Source: Psychromonas algicola
GTDB taxonomy: Bacteria; Pseudomonadota; Gammaproteobacteria; Enterobacterales; Psychromonadaceae
NCBI RefSeq assembly: GCF_004378355.1
Contig: NZ_SNUB01000009.1
Span: 1-64,000, forward strand
DNA: 64,000 nucleotides
Reading direction: 5' to 3'
The notes under the pieces were generated by a model, which did no database searches, had not been told where the DNA came from, and was given only the letters and a program-made list of their open reading frames with translations. Made by a program: the position numbers and the translations under genes. Positions 37,486 through 48,930 of the stretch are shown here, piece after piece. Numbering within the stretch: position 1 is the first letter of the stretch; the number at the start of each line of letters is the position of its first letter.

Positions 37486-38598
37486 TTAAGCTCCTATTAC
37501 TTGTGCTTGACTTAAGTCGTCATTTTCTTGACTCAATTCACCAACACGATGTAGCGGTAAAACTAATGTGAAACAACTTCCTTTACCCACTTCAGACTTA
37601 ACTTCAACAGTCCCACTATGTGCTTGAGCAACACTTTGTACAACTGCAAGTCCTAGACCCGTTCCTTGTGATTTGGTGGTATAAAAAGCTTCCATTACTT
37701 TAGCTAAGCGTTGCTTATCAATACCAGGTCCGTTGTCCATCACAGAGATTTCAATTTGATCTGGTAAACGCTGTACCGCGCTAATCAATAATTGAGCGCC
37801 CTTTCCTGTTGCTTCAATGGCATTGGAAATAAGATTGGTCATGGCACTGGTTAATGCATTTTTGTTAGCCATGATAAATAAATCGGGATCAGGTAATCGA
37901 CAATATAATTGCCCTTCAACTTGTATCATCATGGCATCACTTGCCTCTTCGACTTCTTCTAATAGTGTTGCAACAGAAACTTCTTCTACTATTTTTTGTT
38001 CGCCACTTCTCGCAAACAACAACATGTCATTAACTTGAGTTTCTAGATCTTGCAAACGGTTCATCAATTTCCCTTGAAAGCGAGAGCGAGAACTTTCATG
38101 TAATGTCTTATTTGCTAGATTAGCACCGTAAAGCATAGCGGCAGATAAAGGAGTGCGGATTTGGTGAGCCAATGAAGCCACCATTTTTCCAAGTGAAGAT
38201 AAACGTTTTAACTTAGCGACATTTTCTTGTAGCTGGCGAGTATGGGTTAAATCAGTTAATAGGATTAACTGGCCAGGCTGCCCCTCTAAAGAAGAAATAG
38301 ATAATTGAATACGACGACCATTCTTTAAAGATATCTCATGGCCATCATCATTTTTAGGGGCAAATGAACGTTTAATAACATCACTCCAACGCATTTCTTC
38401 TAATGGTTCACCCAAAAGTTGAACTGCAACGCGATTTGCCTGCGCAACCATACCATTACCATCAATGACAATCAGTCCTGAAGGTAATTCTTTATATAAC
38501 TGATCCATATAGTTTGCTTGAGAGCGAAGTTGTTGAAGCTCTCCTGCATAACTTTCAGTTTCTAATGGAGTATTGTTAATTGGTTGATTCGTTGTCAT
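37486..38598 (-). CDS. flrB: Flagellar sensor histidine kinase FlrB
   Basis: FlrB is the cytosolic kinase that phosphorylates FlrC. The 370-aa protein has no transmembrane segment. Order: a PAS domain (about 35-120, LIVIDGNGMVAQANRVAV), a dimerisation/phosphoacceptor domain with His145 in SLAHQIRTPLSAAMLYG, and an ATPase domain (about 240-355) with the N box NLISNAIEA, G1 box DNGPGID, and G2 box GTGLGLAVVQS. An AGGTG site precedes the ATG and a sigma-54 promoter lies 39-53 bases upstream, matching the FlrA-dependent class II control known in Vibrio. Confidence 0.93.
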   Translation of the reverse strand: MTTNQPINNTPLETESYAGELQQLRSQANYMDQLYKELPSGLIVIDGNGMVAQANRVAVQLLGEPLEEMRWSDVIKRSFAPKNDDGHEISLKNGRRIQLSISSLEGQPGQLILLTDLTHTRQLQENVAKLKRLSSLGKMVASLAHQIRTPLSAAMLYGANLANKTLHESSRSRFQGKLMNRLQDLETQVNDMLLFARSGEQKIVEEVSVATLLEEVEEASDAMMIQVEGQLYCRLPDPDLFIMANKNALTSAMTNLISNAIEATGKGAQLLISAVQRLPDQIEISVMDNGPGIDKQRLAKVMEAFYTTKSQGTGLGLAVVQSVAQAHSGTVEVKSEVGKGSCFTLVLPLHRVGELSQENDDLSQAQVIGA

Positions 38599-38636
38599 AG
38601 CAACACCTAAAAATTAATATAGATATCACTAACCAA

Positions 38637-38651
38637 GCATCTACTATGCCA
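38637..38651 (-). promoter_or_regulatory. Sigma-54 promoter of flrBC
   Basis: On the minus strand TGGCATAGTAGATGC has the GG and GC of an RpoN -24/-12 element in the correct 12-base register. It lies between the flrA terminator and flrB. In Vibrio, flrBC is a class II operon activated by FlrA with sigma-54. Confidence 0.68.
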
Positions 38652-38712
38652 AAACAAAAAAACCATTACATTACAACAAGATAAAAACAAATCGCCATAA
38701 AAATGGCACCCC

Positions 38713-38746
38713 AAAAACAAAAAAACCGCACATGAATTTGTGCGGT
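38713..38746 (-). terminator. Intrinsic terminator after flrA
   Basis: An 8-bp stem (38725-38732 with 38739-38746) with a 6-nt loop is followed on the minus strand by seven Ts and more T-rich sequence. It separates flrA transcription from flrBC. Confidence 0.82.
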
Positions 38747-38769
38747 GTAAAGGTTAGAATAAATAATAA

Positions 38770-40221
38770 TTAACCGTCTTTATTCAATCCATATTTTTTC
38801 ATTTTTTCGACCAGAGTAGTACGACGCATCGATAATAATTCAGCGGCATGTGATACCACACCATCTTGCGAGTCGATAGCTTGACGGATCATTTCAATTT
38901 CAAACTCAACCATTTTATCTTTTAAATTCATTCCTTCAGCAGGCAAATGCCCTAAGAATCCAACCGATTCTTCTTGAATTTCACTTTCATCAGATAAAAC
39001 AGGTGCATCACCAAACATACCAGATAAAGCATCACGCTCCATCATCGCTTCTTCTTCTGGGTTATACTGAATATGCTCTACAGCTTCGCCCTGATCATCC
39101 AAATAACGATATTTGATAGGCAGTTCAGCAACATCAATGATTTTATTACTGTGTAAAATAAGTAAACGCTCTAATAAGTTAGAAAGTTCTCGTACATTAC
39201 CAGGCCAATCATGCTGCATTAAGGAATCTAAAGCGCGTTGAGTAAAGCGCAAAGTTGCTTTATGTTCACCTTCCAATCGAGACAGTAGTTCTTGTAATAA
39301 AAGAGGAATATCTTCTTGTCGTTCACGTAGCGCAGGTTTTTCAATTGGGAATACGTTTAATCGATAAAACAGATCTTCGCGGAAATGGCCTTCTTCAATC
39401 ATACTTTCTAAATGGCGATGCGTAGCCGCGACAATACGCACATCGGCTTGCAGTGCTTTAGTGCCACCGACACGCTCAAAGGTTCTCTCTTGTAAGACAC
39501 GTAATAACTTAACTTGCATTGGCATTGGCATATCACCAATTTCATCTAAAAATAGAGTGCCGCCAGCTGCTAATTCAAAGCGTCCTTTACGTGTAGCAAA
39601 AGCCCCTGTAAAGGCACCTTTTTCATGCCCAAATAATTCACTTTCCAATAATTCAGCAGGAATAGCGCCACAGTTCACTGGCACAAAAGGACCTTTATTT
39701 CGAGAAGAAACTTCATGGATAGATCTAGCGACGACTTCTTTACCCGTACCTGACTCACCAAGAATTAATACATTCGCATTACTGTCTGCCACTTGTTCAA
39801 TAAGATAGCGAATTTCTTGAATACGAGAGCCTTTCCCCACAAGTGAAGAAATTAAAAATTTATTCACTTTACTTAATTTATGCGCAGGGTTTAAGAATGC
39901 TTGGCAAATATGCAATAACTGAGTCAATTCGGAATAAACAATAGGGAAATTAAGTACGCCGATATGGTTACTATCAACACAAGCAACTTCGCCAGACAAA
40001 CTGATAAAAGCAGTTTTAGGAAAGTGCTTAAGTCCTTCATCGAAATTATTATTTTCACTACCTGAAATAACACAAAGAGGATTTAACTCGTTTACTTTAT
40101 CTTGAAGATTTTCAATCTTAACAATTAGATAGCTTTCGCCTATAAAATGCAAAACCGTTTGTAATACTTCTGTTTCTTGCGCCGTGGTACAGACTAAATA
40201 GATAGGTGGACGTTGTTGCAT
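38770..40221 (-). CDS. flrA: Master flagellar sigma-54-dependent activator FlrA (FleQ)
   Basis: FlrA is the top regulator of polar flagellar genes and, in Vibrio and Pseudomonas (FleQ), binds cyclic di-GMP. The 483-aa protein has an N-terminal FleQ-type domain (1-120) without a phosphorylatable Asp pocket, an AAA+ domain (about 130-375) with Walker [23 protein letters not shown] in [10 protein letters not shown], Walker [12 protein letters not shown], and a C-terminal Fis helix-turn-helix ([19 protein letters not shown]). It has its own sigma-70-like promoter (40275-40302) and terminator, as a class I gene should. Confidence 0.94.
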   Translation of the reverse strand: MQQRPPIYLVCTTAQETEVLQTVLHFIGESYLIVKIENLQDKVNELNPLCVISGSENNNFDEGLKHFPKTAFISLSGEVACVDSNHIGVLNFPIVYSELTQLLHICQAFLNPAHKLSKVNKFLISSLVGKGSRIQEIRYLIEQVADSNANVLILGESGTGKEVVARSIHEVSSRNKGPFVPVNCGAIPAELLESELFGHEKGAFTGAFATRKGRFELAAGGTLFLDEIGDMPMPMQVKLLRVLQERTFERVGGTKALQADVRIVAATHRHLESMIEEGHFREDLFYRLNVFPIEKPALRERQEDIPLLLQELLSRLEGEHKATLRFTQRALDSLMQHDWPGNVRELSNLLERLLILHSNKIIDVAELPIKYRYLDDQGEAVEHIQYNPEEEAMMERDALSGMFGDAPVLSDESEIQEESVGFLGHLPAEGMNLKDKMVEFEIEMIRQAIDSQDGVVSHAAELLSMRRTTLVEKMKKYGLNKDG

Positions 40222-40274
40222 ATATTAGACACTCATAAAATAAAACTAAACTAAGAGTATATTAGATCAGATTT

Positions 40275-40302
40275 TTTGTAATTGCATTCCCAAAAACGTC
40301 AA
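40275..40302 (-). promoter_or_regulatory. Sigma-70-like promoter of flrA
   Basis: On the minus strand TTGACG (40297-40302) and TACAAA (40275-40280) are spaced by 16 bases, matching -35 at 5 of 6 and -10 at 4 of 6 positions. Transcription would start about 47 bases before the flrA ATG. AT-rich background makes chance matches possible. Confidence 0.45.
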
Positions 40303-40406
40303 AAACATGACAATGACCAAAATATGACGCATATTCATAGGTTAACATGAAGATAAACAGCAAGATAAACAACAATCGCTAGATCTTACTTGCATTAAAA
40401 CAAGCT

Positions 40407-40421
40407 TGGTATGTATATTGC
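40407..40421 (+). promoter_or_regulatory. Sigma-54 promoter upstream of fliS
   Basis: TGGTATGTATATTGC followed by T matches the RpoN consensus with correct GG-GC spacing. The predicted start near 40433 leaves a leader of about 128 bases before fliS; it may drive fliS, the FliT-like gene and perhaps the pse genes. Confidence 0.6.
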
Positions 40422-40560
40422 TCATATAATCTTTATATTACTATTATTAATGTATTTCAAACCGAGCTAGCAATTATATTGGTACTTGAATGATAAACTT
40501 AATAATTAACCTAAAATAATTGAAATTAGATCCAGCAAAAAATTAGTTAAAGGAAATTTA

Positions 40561-40965
40561 ATGAATATGGTTCGCTCATCAATCAGAAAATATCAAAACA
40601 CAAGTTTGTCTCAAGTTGAGAATGCTGATCCACATACGCTTATTTCGTTAATTATGCAGCATATTTTAGGCAATTTAGCCGCCGCTAAAGGCGCAATTGA
40701 AAGAAAAGATATCGAAGTTAGAAATAAAACACTCAATAAAGTGATTGGGTTAATAGGTGAACTGCAAGATAGTTTAGATATGGAAAAAGGTGGAGAACTA
40801 TCTTCTAACCTTTATGATTTATATGCTTATATGATCTCGCAAGTGAGTAAATCAAACATGAAAAATATTACCGAGCCTTTAACTGAGGTGGCCTCTTTAA
40901 TCACTGAAATAAAAGCAGGCTGGGATGGTATTCCTGAAGATATTCGTCAGCAATATAATAGATAA
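40561..40965 (+). CDS. fliS: Flagellin export chaperone FliS
   Basis: FliS binds the C terminus of flagellin in the cytosol, prevents premature polymerisation and delivers it to the export gate. The 134-aa protein has the family features: SIRKYQNTSLSQVENADPHTLISLIMQHIL in the N-terminal helices (IRKYQ at 7-11) and the LNKVIGLIGELQDSLDMEKGGELSSNL segment of the four-helix bundle. An AAAGGA site precedes the ATG. It opens a plus-strand block with the FliT-like gene and pse genes, divergent from flrA. Confidence 0.92.
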   Translation: MNMVRSSIRKYQNTSLSQVENADPHTLISLIMQHILGNLAAAKGAIERKDIEVRNKTLNKVIGLIGELQDSLDMEKGGELSSNLYDLYAYMISQVSKSNMKNITEPLTEVASLITEIKAGWDGIPEDIRQQYNR

Positions 40966-40988
40966 AAGTATCGATATCAGAGACTTAA

Positions 40989-41288
40989 ATGAATAACATC
41001 AAAGCAAAACTTGAACAAATCTTTGAGTTTGAAAAAGAACTGAATATCTTACTTGATGAAGAAGACTATGAATCTTTCAAACAACAACAAGATCTTTTTG
41101 CCGCCCAATTAAAAGATTTTTTAAAGAAATATTCACAAGCAGAGTTGAATGAAGAAATAACACAACTTAAACGACTCGACGATTTAGTAGAAAAATTACG
41201 AGAACGCGCGGACATTGATGCTAAAAAATTAAAAGCACAGTCATTAAAGATGCAACGCAACAAAAGCAAAATCAACGCATACAAATAA
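40989..41288 (+). CDS. Small coiled-coil flagellar protein, FliT/FlaI-like
   Basis: This 99-aa, highly charged and almost fully helical protein is rich in E, K, L and Q, without membrane segments. Its position 23 bases after fliS and its size fit the FliT-like flagellar chaperone (called FlaI in vibrios, between fliD and fliS), which binds FliD and other export substrates. No single diagnostic motif is visible; the repeated heptad-like pattern (FEKELNILLDEEDYESFKQQ near residue 14) supports helical hairpins. The call rests on context. The ribosome site (AGAG) is weak. Confidence 0.65.
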   Translation: MNNIKAKLEQIFEFEKELNILLDEEDYESFKQQQDLFAAQLKDFLKKYSQAELNEEITQLKRLDDLVEKLRERADIDAKKLKAQSLKMQRNKSKINAYK

Positions 41289-41318
41289 ACGATATATTAT
41301 GAATGCTTAGCAAAATAA

Positions 41319-43479
<2,161 letters not shown>

Positions 43480-43483
<4 letters not shown>

Positions 43484-44160
43484 ATATAGCCATTATTCCT
43501 GCTCGAGGAGGCAGTAAACGCATTCCAAGAAAAAACATCAAACCTTTTCATGGTAAGCCAATTATTGCCTATTCTATTGAAGCGGCAAAAAGATCTAACT
43601 GTTTTGATAAAATCATTGTTTCGACCGATGATCAAGAGATTGCAGATATTGCCATAAAGTATGGCGCTGAAGTACCGTTTATTCGTCCTTTAGAGATTGC
43701 AGATGATCACTCAACCACAACAGCAGTAATTCAACATGCCCTTACATGGTGTGAATCAGCACAATGGCAAATAGATAATGTCTGTTGCATTTATCCAACG
43801 GCTCCTTTTCTTTTATCTGAAGATATCCAACAAGGGTTGGAAAAACTATCCCAACCAGATGTTGAATACGCATTTAGTGCAACCGCTTTTTCATTTCCCA
43901 TTCAACGTGCAATTGCATTAAGTGAAGAAGGTTCCGTCAGTATGTTTTCACCAGAGCATGCGAATACACGCTCTCAAGATTTACAACAAGGCTATCATGA
44001 TGCGGGTCAATTCTACTGGGGAAAAAAGTCCGCGTTTTTATTAGGTAAAGCTATTTTTGCAACACATTCAAAGGCGATAATATTACCTAGAAAAAGAGTC
44101 CAGGATATTGATACTTTTGAAGACTGGGAATTTGCTGAACATTTATTTAGTTTGTTATAA
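43480..44160 (+). CDS. pseF: CMP-pseudaminic acid synthetase (cytidylyltransferase)
   Basis: PseF activates pseudaminic acid with CTP for transfer to flagellin. The 226-aa protein has the N-terminal nucleotide motif IIPARGGSKRIPRKNIKPF (5-23) of the CMP-sugar synthetases, followed by KIIVSTDDQEIADIA and the CCIYPTAPFLL segment; the C-terminal DIDTFEDWEFAE carries metal-binding aspartates. It is close in size to PseF of Campylobacter and Aeromonas. It overlaps pseC by 4 bases. Confidence 0.94.
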
Positions 44161-44201
44161 ATACAGCGTGACAAAAGCATAGATACGGATACCGTGAAAA
44201 T

Positions 44202-45731
44202 ATGAATATTGTTATTCGCACAGACTCATCCCTACACATTGGCAGTGGCCATATCATGCGATGTCTTGTACTTGCAGAAAAACTAAAAGCACAAGGCCAT
44301 CAAGTTAGTTTTGCTTCCCGTTCTCAACAAGGTGATTTAATTGAGTTTGTTGAAAAAAAAGGATTCCATGTTTACCTCTTAAATAAACCTAAGCAATGGA
44401 AAAAACCCAAAAACAGTAGTGATTACGCAGCTTGGCTACAAGTTAGTTGGCAGGATGATGCACAGAGTTTTATTCAACAAATAGAAGATGTAGATTTAAT
44501 CATTGTCGATCATTATGGTATCAATGCACAGTGGGAAGGGTTTATTAAAAGCCATTTTTCCTGTCAGATTTTTGTAATCGATGATCTCGTTCGCCAACAT
44601 CAAGCAGAGATCATTTTAGATCAAACTCTAGCACGCACCTCCCAAGAGTATAAAAAATTAAATCCTAATAGCCTTGTGTTAACAGGCTCAGACTTTGCAT
44701 TGATCACTCCGAAGTTTGTTGAACTTCGCAATAAAATATTACAATCAAAAATAAATACGACTCCGCCCACCGTTTTACTCAGCATGGGAGGTGTTGATCA
44801 ACCCAATGCAACATTAAAAGTATTAGAAGCTCTATCGAAGCTAAAAAACAAACCCAAAGTGACCGTTTTATTAAGCCCAAGAGCACCACATTACAAACTC
44901 GTTAGCGAATATTACCAACAACATATAGACTGGATCCAACATATTAACTTTGTTGAGGATATGGCTGAATTAATGTCTAAACATAGCTTTGCAATAGGTG
45001 CCCCCGGCACCACTTCATGGGAAAGAGCTTGCTTAGGCATTCCAAGTATCATTATTCCTTTAGCTGATAATCAAAAAACAACCTGTGAACAACTCACTAA
45101 AGCAGGAGCGGCCATTAAAGTTGAACTCGCAGAAATTAAAACGCTTTTAGTCGTTGCTTATCAAACTATGCACGAACAATGGCAAAGCATGCATTTGAAA
45201 AATTTGGCTATCTGTGATGGTTTAGGTTTACAGCGTGTAGTGCACAGCATTAATGACTTTGAAACAAAAAAAAATAATGCAGTGATATTAAGAGCGGCAA
45301 ATAATTCAGATATAAAACAAGTTTATGATTGGCAATTGTTACCTCAAACTCGACAATATGCATTGATAAAATCGATTCCAACTTGGTGCGAACATCAACA
45401 ATGGATGAAAGCCAAACTCGAAGATAAAGCTCATTTCTTTTATATGATTAAATCATTATTAACAGAAGCTGATATAGGCGTTTTGCGTTTAGATAAACAG
45501 TCAGATGAAAATAAAGCTAATCGTTATACTCTTTCAATTTTTCTAGATCCACTTTATATGGGCAAAGGTTTTGCTAAAGAAGCGCTTAATTACATTGATA
45601 CCTTACACCCAAGACTATCCATTGAAGCTAAGGTATTAGAAGAAAATAAAGCCTCACAAGCCCTATTTTCATCAGCAAACTATACAAGAGTCTCACCGAC
45701 TCTGTTTATTCGTCAGCCTTCTATCGATTAA
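44202..45731 (+). CDS. Fused PseG UDP-sugar hydrolase and PseH-like GNAT N-acetyltransferase
   Basis: This 509-aa protein joins two pathway steps. Residues 1 to about 350 match PseG, the hydrolase that removes UDP from UDP-2,4-diacetamido-trideoxy-altropyranose: IVIRTDSSLHIGSGHIMRCL at the N terminus with the conserved GSGHIMRC loop, IIVDHYGIN, and LLSMGGVDQPNATLKVL, GAPGTTSWERACLGIPSI in the GT-B-like second domain. Residues about 362-505 are a GNAT acetyltransferase (VILRAANNSDIKQVYDWQ; FLDPLYMGKGFAKEALNYI carries the acetyl-CoA loop; VLEENKASQALFSSANY is the typical C-terminal part), the role of PseH, which N-acetylates the 4-amino group. PseH acts before PseG in the pathway, so fusion could channel the intermediate. 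No frameshift is needed; the frame is continuous. Confidence 0.9.
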   Translation: MNIVIRTDSSLHIGSGHIMRCLVLAEKLKAQGHQVSFASRSQQGDLIEFVEKKGFHVYLLNKPKQWKKPKNSSDYAAWLQVSWQDDAQSFIQQIEDVDLIIVDHYGINAQWEGFIKSHFSCQIFVIDDLVRQHQAEIILDQTLARTSQEYKKLNPNSLVLTGSDFALITPKFVELRNKILQSKINTTPPTVLLSMGGVDQPNATLKVLEALSKLKNKPKVTVLLSPRAPHYKLVSEYYQQHIDWIQHINFVEDMAELMSKHSFAIGAPGTTSWERACLGIPSIIIPLADNQKTTCEQLTKAGAAIKVELAEIKTLLVVAYQTMHEQWQSMHLKNLAICDGLGLQRVVHSINDFETKKNNAVILRAANNSDIKQVYDWQLLPQTRQYALIKSIPTWCEHQQWMKAKLEDKAHFFYMIKSLLTEADIGVLRLDKQSDENKANRYTLSIFLDPLYMGKGFAKEALNYIDTLHPRLSIEAKVLEENKASQALFSSANYTRVSPTLFIRQPSID

Positions 45732-45746
45732 CTTTAAAGGAAGAAT

Positions 45747-46796
45747 ATGAAACCATTTGTCACTATTGATAATCGAAAAATTGGATCTGATTATCCTCCC
45801 TATATTATTGCCGAGCTTTCTGCTAACCATAATGGTGATATCAAGCGAGCTTATCAAATTATGGAAGCGGCCAAGCAAGCAGGAGCAGATGCCGTTAAGC
45901 TGCAAACCTACACGCATGAAACCATTACAATGGATTGTGACTCGGAAGAGTTTCAAATTCATGGCGGCTTATGGGATGGTCAGACTCTTTATCAACTCTA
46001 CAAAGGTGCGCATATGCCATGGGATTGGCACCAACCTTTATTTGCTAAAGCGAAAGAACTAGGCATCACTATTTTTAGCTCCCCTTTTGATTCAACGGCA
46101 GTTGATTTATTAGAAGCTCTAGAAGCACCCGCTTACAAAATTGCTTCCTTTGAACTGGTTGACCTGCCACTTATCAAACGAGTAGCGCAAACAGGTAAAC
46201 CTATGATCATGTCAACAGGTATGGCGAACCAACAAGAAATCCAAGAAGCCGTTGACTGCGCTCGTAAGAATGGTTGTAAAGAGTTGATTGTTTTGCATTG
46301 TGTCAGTGGCTACCCTGCTCCTGCAGAACAATATAATTTACGTACTATCGCAGATATTTCAGATCGCTATCAAGTGTTAGCAGGCTTATCAGACCATACC
46401 ATTGATAATGCGACAGCCATCGCTTCTGTTGCTTTAGGCGCTTGTTTAATTGAAAAACATGTCACGTTAAATCGCTCTGGTGGTGGCCCTGATGATAGCT
46501 TTTCATTAGAGCCTAAAGAGTTAACTCAACTATGTAAAGATAGTAAAACAGCTTGGTTAGCATTAGGCAATGTAAACTATGAACAAACAGAAGCCGAGAA
46601 AGGGAATGTTAAATTTCGCCGTTCGCTTTATGTTATAAAAGAGATAAAACAAGGTGAAAAACTAACTAAGGACAATATTAGAAGCATCAGACCAGGGTTT
46701 GGACTTGCTCCAAAATGTTATGAGTCAGTATTAAATAAAACGGCAAAATACAATATAAAATCAGGCACAGCTTTAAAAGAAGATATGTTTGAATAA
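45747..46796 (+). CDS. pseI: Pseudaminic acid synthase
   Basis: PseI condenses 2,4-diacetamido-2,4,6-trideoxy-L-altrose with phosphoenolpyruvate to give pseudaminic acid. The 349-aa NeuB-family protein has the TIM-barrel motifs IIAELSANHNGDIKRAY, GADAVKLQTYTHETIT, KIASFELVDLPLIKRVA, GLSDHTIDNATAIASVALGA and EKHVTLNRSGGGPDDSFS, and a C-terminal antifreeze-like SAF domain (about 285-349, IKEIKQGEKLTKDNIRSIRPG). An AAAGGA site precedes the ATG, 15 bases after pseG-H. It completes a contiguous CMP-pseudaminate pathway. Confidence 0.96.
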   Translation: MKPFVTIDNRKIGSDYPPYIIAELSANHNGDIKRAYQIMEAAKQAGADAVKLQTYTHETITMDCDSEEFQIHGGLWDGQTLYQLYKGAHMPWDWHQPLFAKAKELGITIFSSPFDSTAVDLLEALEAPAYKIASFELVDLPLIKRVAQTGKPMIMSTGMANQQEIQEAVDCARKNGCKELIVLHCVSGYPAPAEQYNLRTIADISDRYQVLAGLSDHTIDNATAIASVALGACLIEKHVTLNRSGGGPDDSFSLEPKELTQLCKDSKTAWLALGNVNYEQTEAEKGNVKFRRSLYVIKEIKQGEKLTKDNIRSIRPGFGLAPKCYESVLNKTAKYNIKSGTALKEDMFE

Positions 46797-46799
46797 ATA

Positions 46800-46830
46800 G
46801 GCTGATGAGTAATCTGAATACTCATCGGCC
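46800..46830. terminator. Convergent hairpin between pseI and the Maf gene
   Basis: A 12-bp stem with one G-U pair (46800-46811 with 46819-46830) and a 7-nt loop lies between the convergent genes, without a strong T run on either strand. It likely marks both 3' ends. Confidence 0.6.
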
Positions 46831-46841
46831 AATCCTAGTTA

Positions 46842-48824
46842 TTAAGCTCTTGCATCCTTATCAAAGTGTTCACTTAGATCATTAAACAAAAATAATAAAT
46901 GCTCTTTCATTTCATGAATACAAAATGCAATGTAAGCTTCTTGTGCAACTTGATCTCGATAACGTGAAACATTATCCATAATAGAGGCTTGCAAATAATT
47001 TAATGAGCCACTAAATATTTTATGGAATAATTTTCTACTTCTATCCCCTTCGAAATCATTAACGAATTTATATTGTAGAGAAAATATTTCTGTTAATTGG
47101 TTCTTATTAACAACTTCGTTTAAGCTATCGCAAATAGCAGAAATATAAGCTTGAAACTCAGGAAGCACCGCTTTAAATTCAGCAGATAAATCGTGCGAGA
47201 TAACATAATCATCATTAAAACTATTAGTTAAGTATTGCTCAACGACTTTTTGTTTATTCTTAATCTCTTTCAGTTTAGGAAGATGAAAATGATCAGAGTA
47301 ACTTGCATGCTCTATTTTTGCTCCATCACTAATATTGATGCAGTCTACCTGTTTATTCGCCCCTAATAACATTTCTAATACGCCACGTGAAAAATCAAAG
47401 ATATGGGTAGTATTAATATAACCACCTTTATTATCAGCAACTTTTAATTCACTGTGTAACTGAAACGATTTAACATCATCATATGCACTACCTTTAGCAT
47501 GATGCTCTTCTTTAGATTTAAACCCATAGTCTAATCCAAACAGATAGAGTTTTTTAAAGCCCATTGCAACTGCACTCGCAGTAGAGGCATTAGTCACAGT
47601 AGGATTACAGAAAAAAAGCTCATGGTATTTATCAGATACGTATTCATTAATAAAGGTTGTTCCTGCATCACCAGACTTCATCACAACATAAGGTTGTTTA
47701 AATAGCGATAAAATACCAGGGTAAACAGTATTAAGGCAAAGCAAAGGGATTTGTTTAAGTAGATCATCATGTCCTACTTTTTTTACCCACTGATAAATAT
47801 ATTTAGGCCTTTCTTGTTCAACATGTAAATCAGGAATGATTCCATTATCTAATAAAGGTTTTAGTGAAGTACCCGATGAAATGATGATGGCATTGTTTTG
47901 ATTCTGTTTAATATATTTCATATTCTCAGTCAGTGATGGACCATTTCCAATCACAAAAACGGGATATGATTCATTTTGTTTAACGCCATCCAAAAGAATA
48001 TGAGCTTTGTTTTTAGAGATGTTAGTCAGAGTATGAGAAATACCAATTATTTCATCTTCACAAAATCCCCACCCTGATTTATAGCGGTAAGCGAGTTCAT
48101 TGATTCTTTTAAAGGCACCAGACGTTGTATCACTCATATAATGGCGGTATAAATACATCTGCACTAAATTAAAGAAGCCTTCACGTTTAAAGTAAGCATA
48201 TATTTCATTCACAAACTCTTCTTCCGTTCCGCCAATTTTAAGCGTTAATTCACCGCCTAATCGCTGACATGCTTCAAACCATTCGCCCAGGTCAATATTA
48301 TGTAAGGTAGCAAAAAACACATCTGGCTCAGGTTCATAAATAAATAACGATCGGATTGAATATTGATCTAATAATTCATTAATATGATGCCCTAATCCAC
48401 TTCCAACGAATGCGATAAAGTTTATTTGATCGCCGGGTCTTAATGAATAAGCGCTATTACCATTTAAGTCTTCTTTTCTTTTATTAAATAGGGTGCTAAT
48501 AACTTTTTCATGCTGATAAGTAGATTTTTCTTCATCTACAGGTTCAATTTCGAAATCAAGGCTTGGTGGATTCTGTAAAAAAGCGTTCACTTGCTGATGA
48601 GATATAGCTTTGGGATCTTCAGGATATAAGAAGGCATTATTAACAGCAAGATTAATAAAGCCATTATCATCGAGGGCGAGTTGAATATTAGTAGAAGTAT
48701 AACCTTGATAGTATTGATAAATAGTAGGCATATTTTGCTTTAAAAAAGCCATATTTTTCAAAAAAGTTACATGCAGTAATTGCGTTTGTATTTTAAGTTG
48801 CAAGGGATCTAATTGAATGGCCAT
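46842..48824 (-). CDS. maf: Maf-family flagellin glycosyltransferase (DUF115/MptE-like)
   Basis: Motility-associated factors transfer pseudaminic or legionaminic acid from the CMP-sugar to flagellin. The 660-aa protein has the DUF115/MptE-like core (about 290-480) with PVFVIGNGPSLTENM, IISSGTSLKPLLDNGIIPDLHVEQE, NPTVTNASTASAVAMGFKKLYLFGLDYGF, flanked by an N-terminal region with NFIAFVGSGLGHHI and LFIYEPEPDVF typical of Maf proteins and a helical C terminus. The ATG at 48824 has AGG at good spacing; another ATG two codons upstream is too close to that site. It lies between the pseudaminate genes and fliD, on the fliD strand, which fits flagellin glycosylation. Confidence 0.88.
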   Translation of the reverse strand: MAIQLDPLQLKIQTQLLHVTFLKNMAFLKQNMPTIYQYYQGYTSTNIQLALDDNGFINLAVNNAFLYPEDPKAISHQQVNAFLQNPPSLDFEIEPVDEEKSTYQHEKVISTLFNKRKEDLNGNSAYSLRPGDQINFIAFVGSGLGHHINELLDQYSIRSLFIYEPEPDVFFATLHNIDLGEWFEACQRLGGELTLKIGGTEEEFVNEIYAYFKREGFFNLVQMYLYRHYMSDTTSGAFKRINELAYRYKSGWGFCEDEIIGISHTLTNISKNKAHILLDGVKQNESYPVFVIGNGPSLTENMKYIKQNQNNAIIISSGTSLKPLLDNGIIPDLHVEQERPKYIYQWVKKVGHDDLLKQIPLLCLNTVYPGILSLFKQPYVVMKSGDAGTTFINEYVSDKYHELFFCNPTVTNASTASAVAMGFKKLYLFGLDYGFKSKEEHHAKGSAYDDVKSFQLHSELKVADNKGGYINTTHIFDFSRGVLEMLLGANKQVDCINISDGAKIEHASYSDHFHLPKLKEIKNKQKVVEQYLTNSFNDDYVISHDLSAEFKAVLPEFQAYISAICDSLNEVVNKNQLTEIFSLQYKFVNDFEGDRSRKLFHKIFSGSLNYLQASIMDNVSRYRDQVAQEAYIAFCIHEMKEHLLFLFNDLSEHFDKDARA

Positions 48825-48930
48825 TGTCATACCTAGTTGTTATTTTAAATATAAAGAGAATAAGATAACGCACTATAAAAATAATAGCCAAATAGAATAC
48901 TATTTAAATAAGAGCCTAGAGCATAAAATG

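Larger units (their letters stand above)
40222..40560. other. Divergent flrA/fliS intergenic region
   Basis: These 339 bases carry a sigma-70-like promoter toward flrA and a sigma-54 promoter toward fliS. Between them several TGAC/GTCA half-sites occur (40297-40350), for example ATGACA and ATGACG, which could be regulator sites; I cannot name a regulator. No other gene is seen. Confidence 0.5.

Noticed and set aside
39461-39808. Plus-strand open frame of 115 codons inside flrA
   Set aside because: Antisense of the conserved AAA+ domain with no supporting signals.
45757-46062. Open frame of 101 codons overlapping pseI in another frame
   Set aside because: It lies wholly inside the conserved pseI 5' coding region and shows no known motif.
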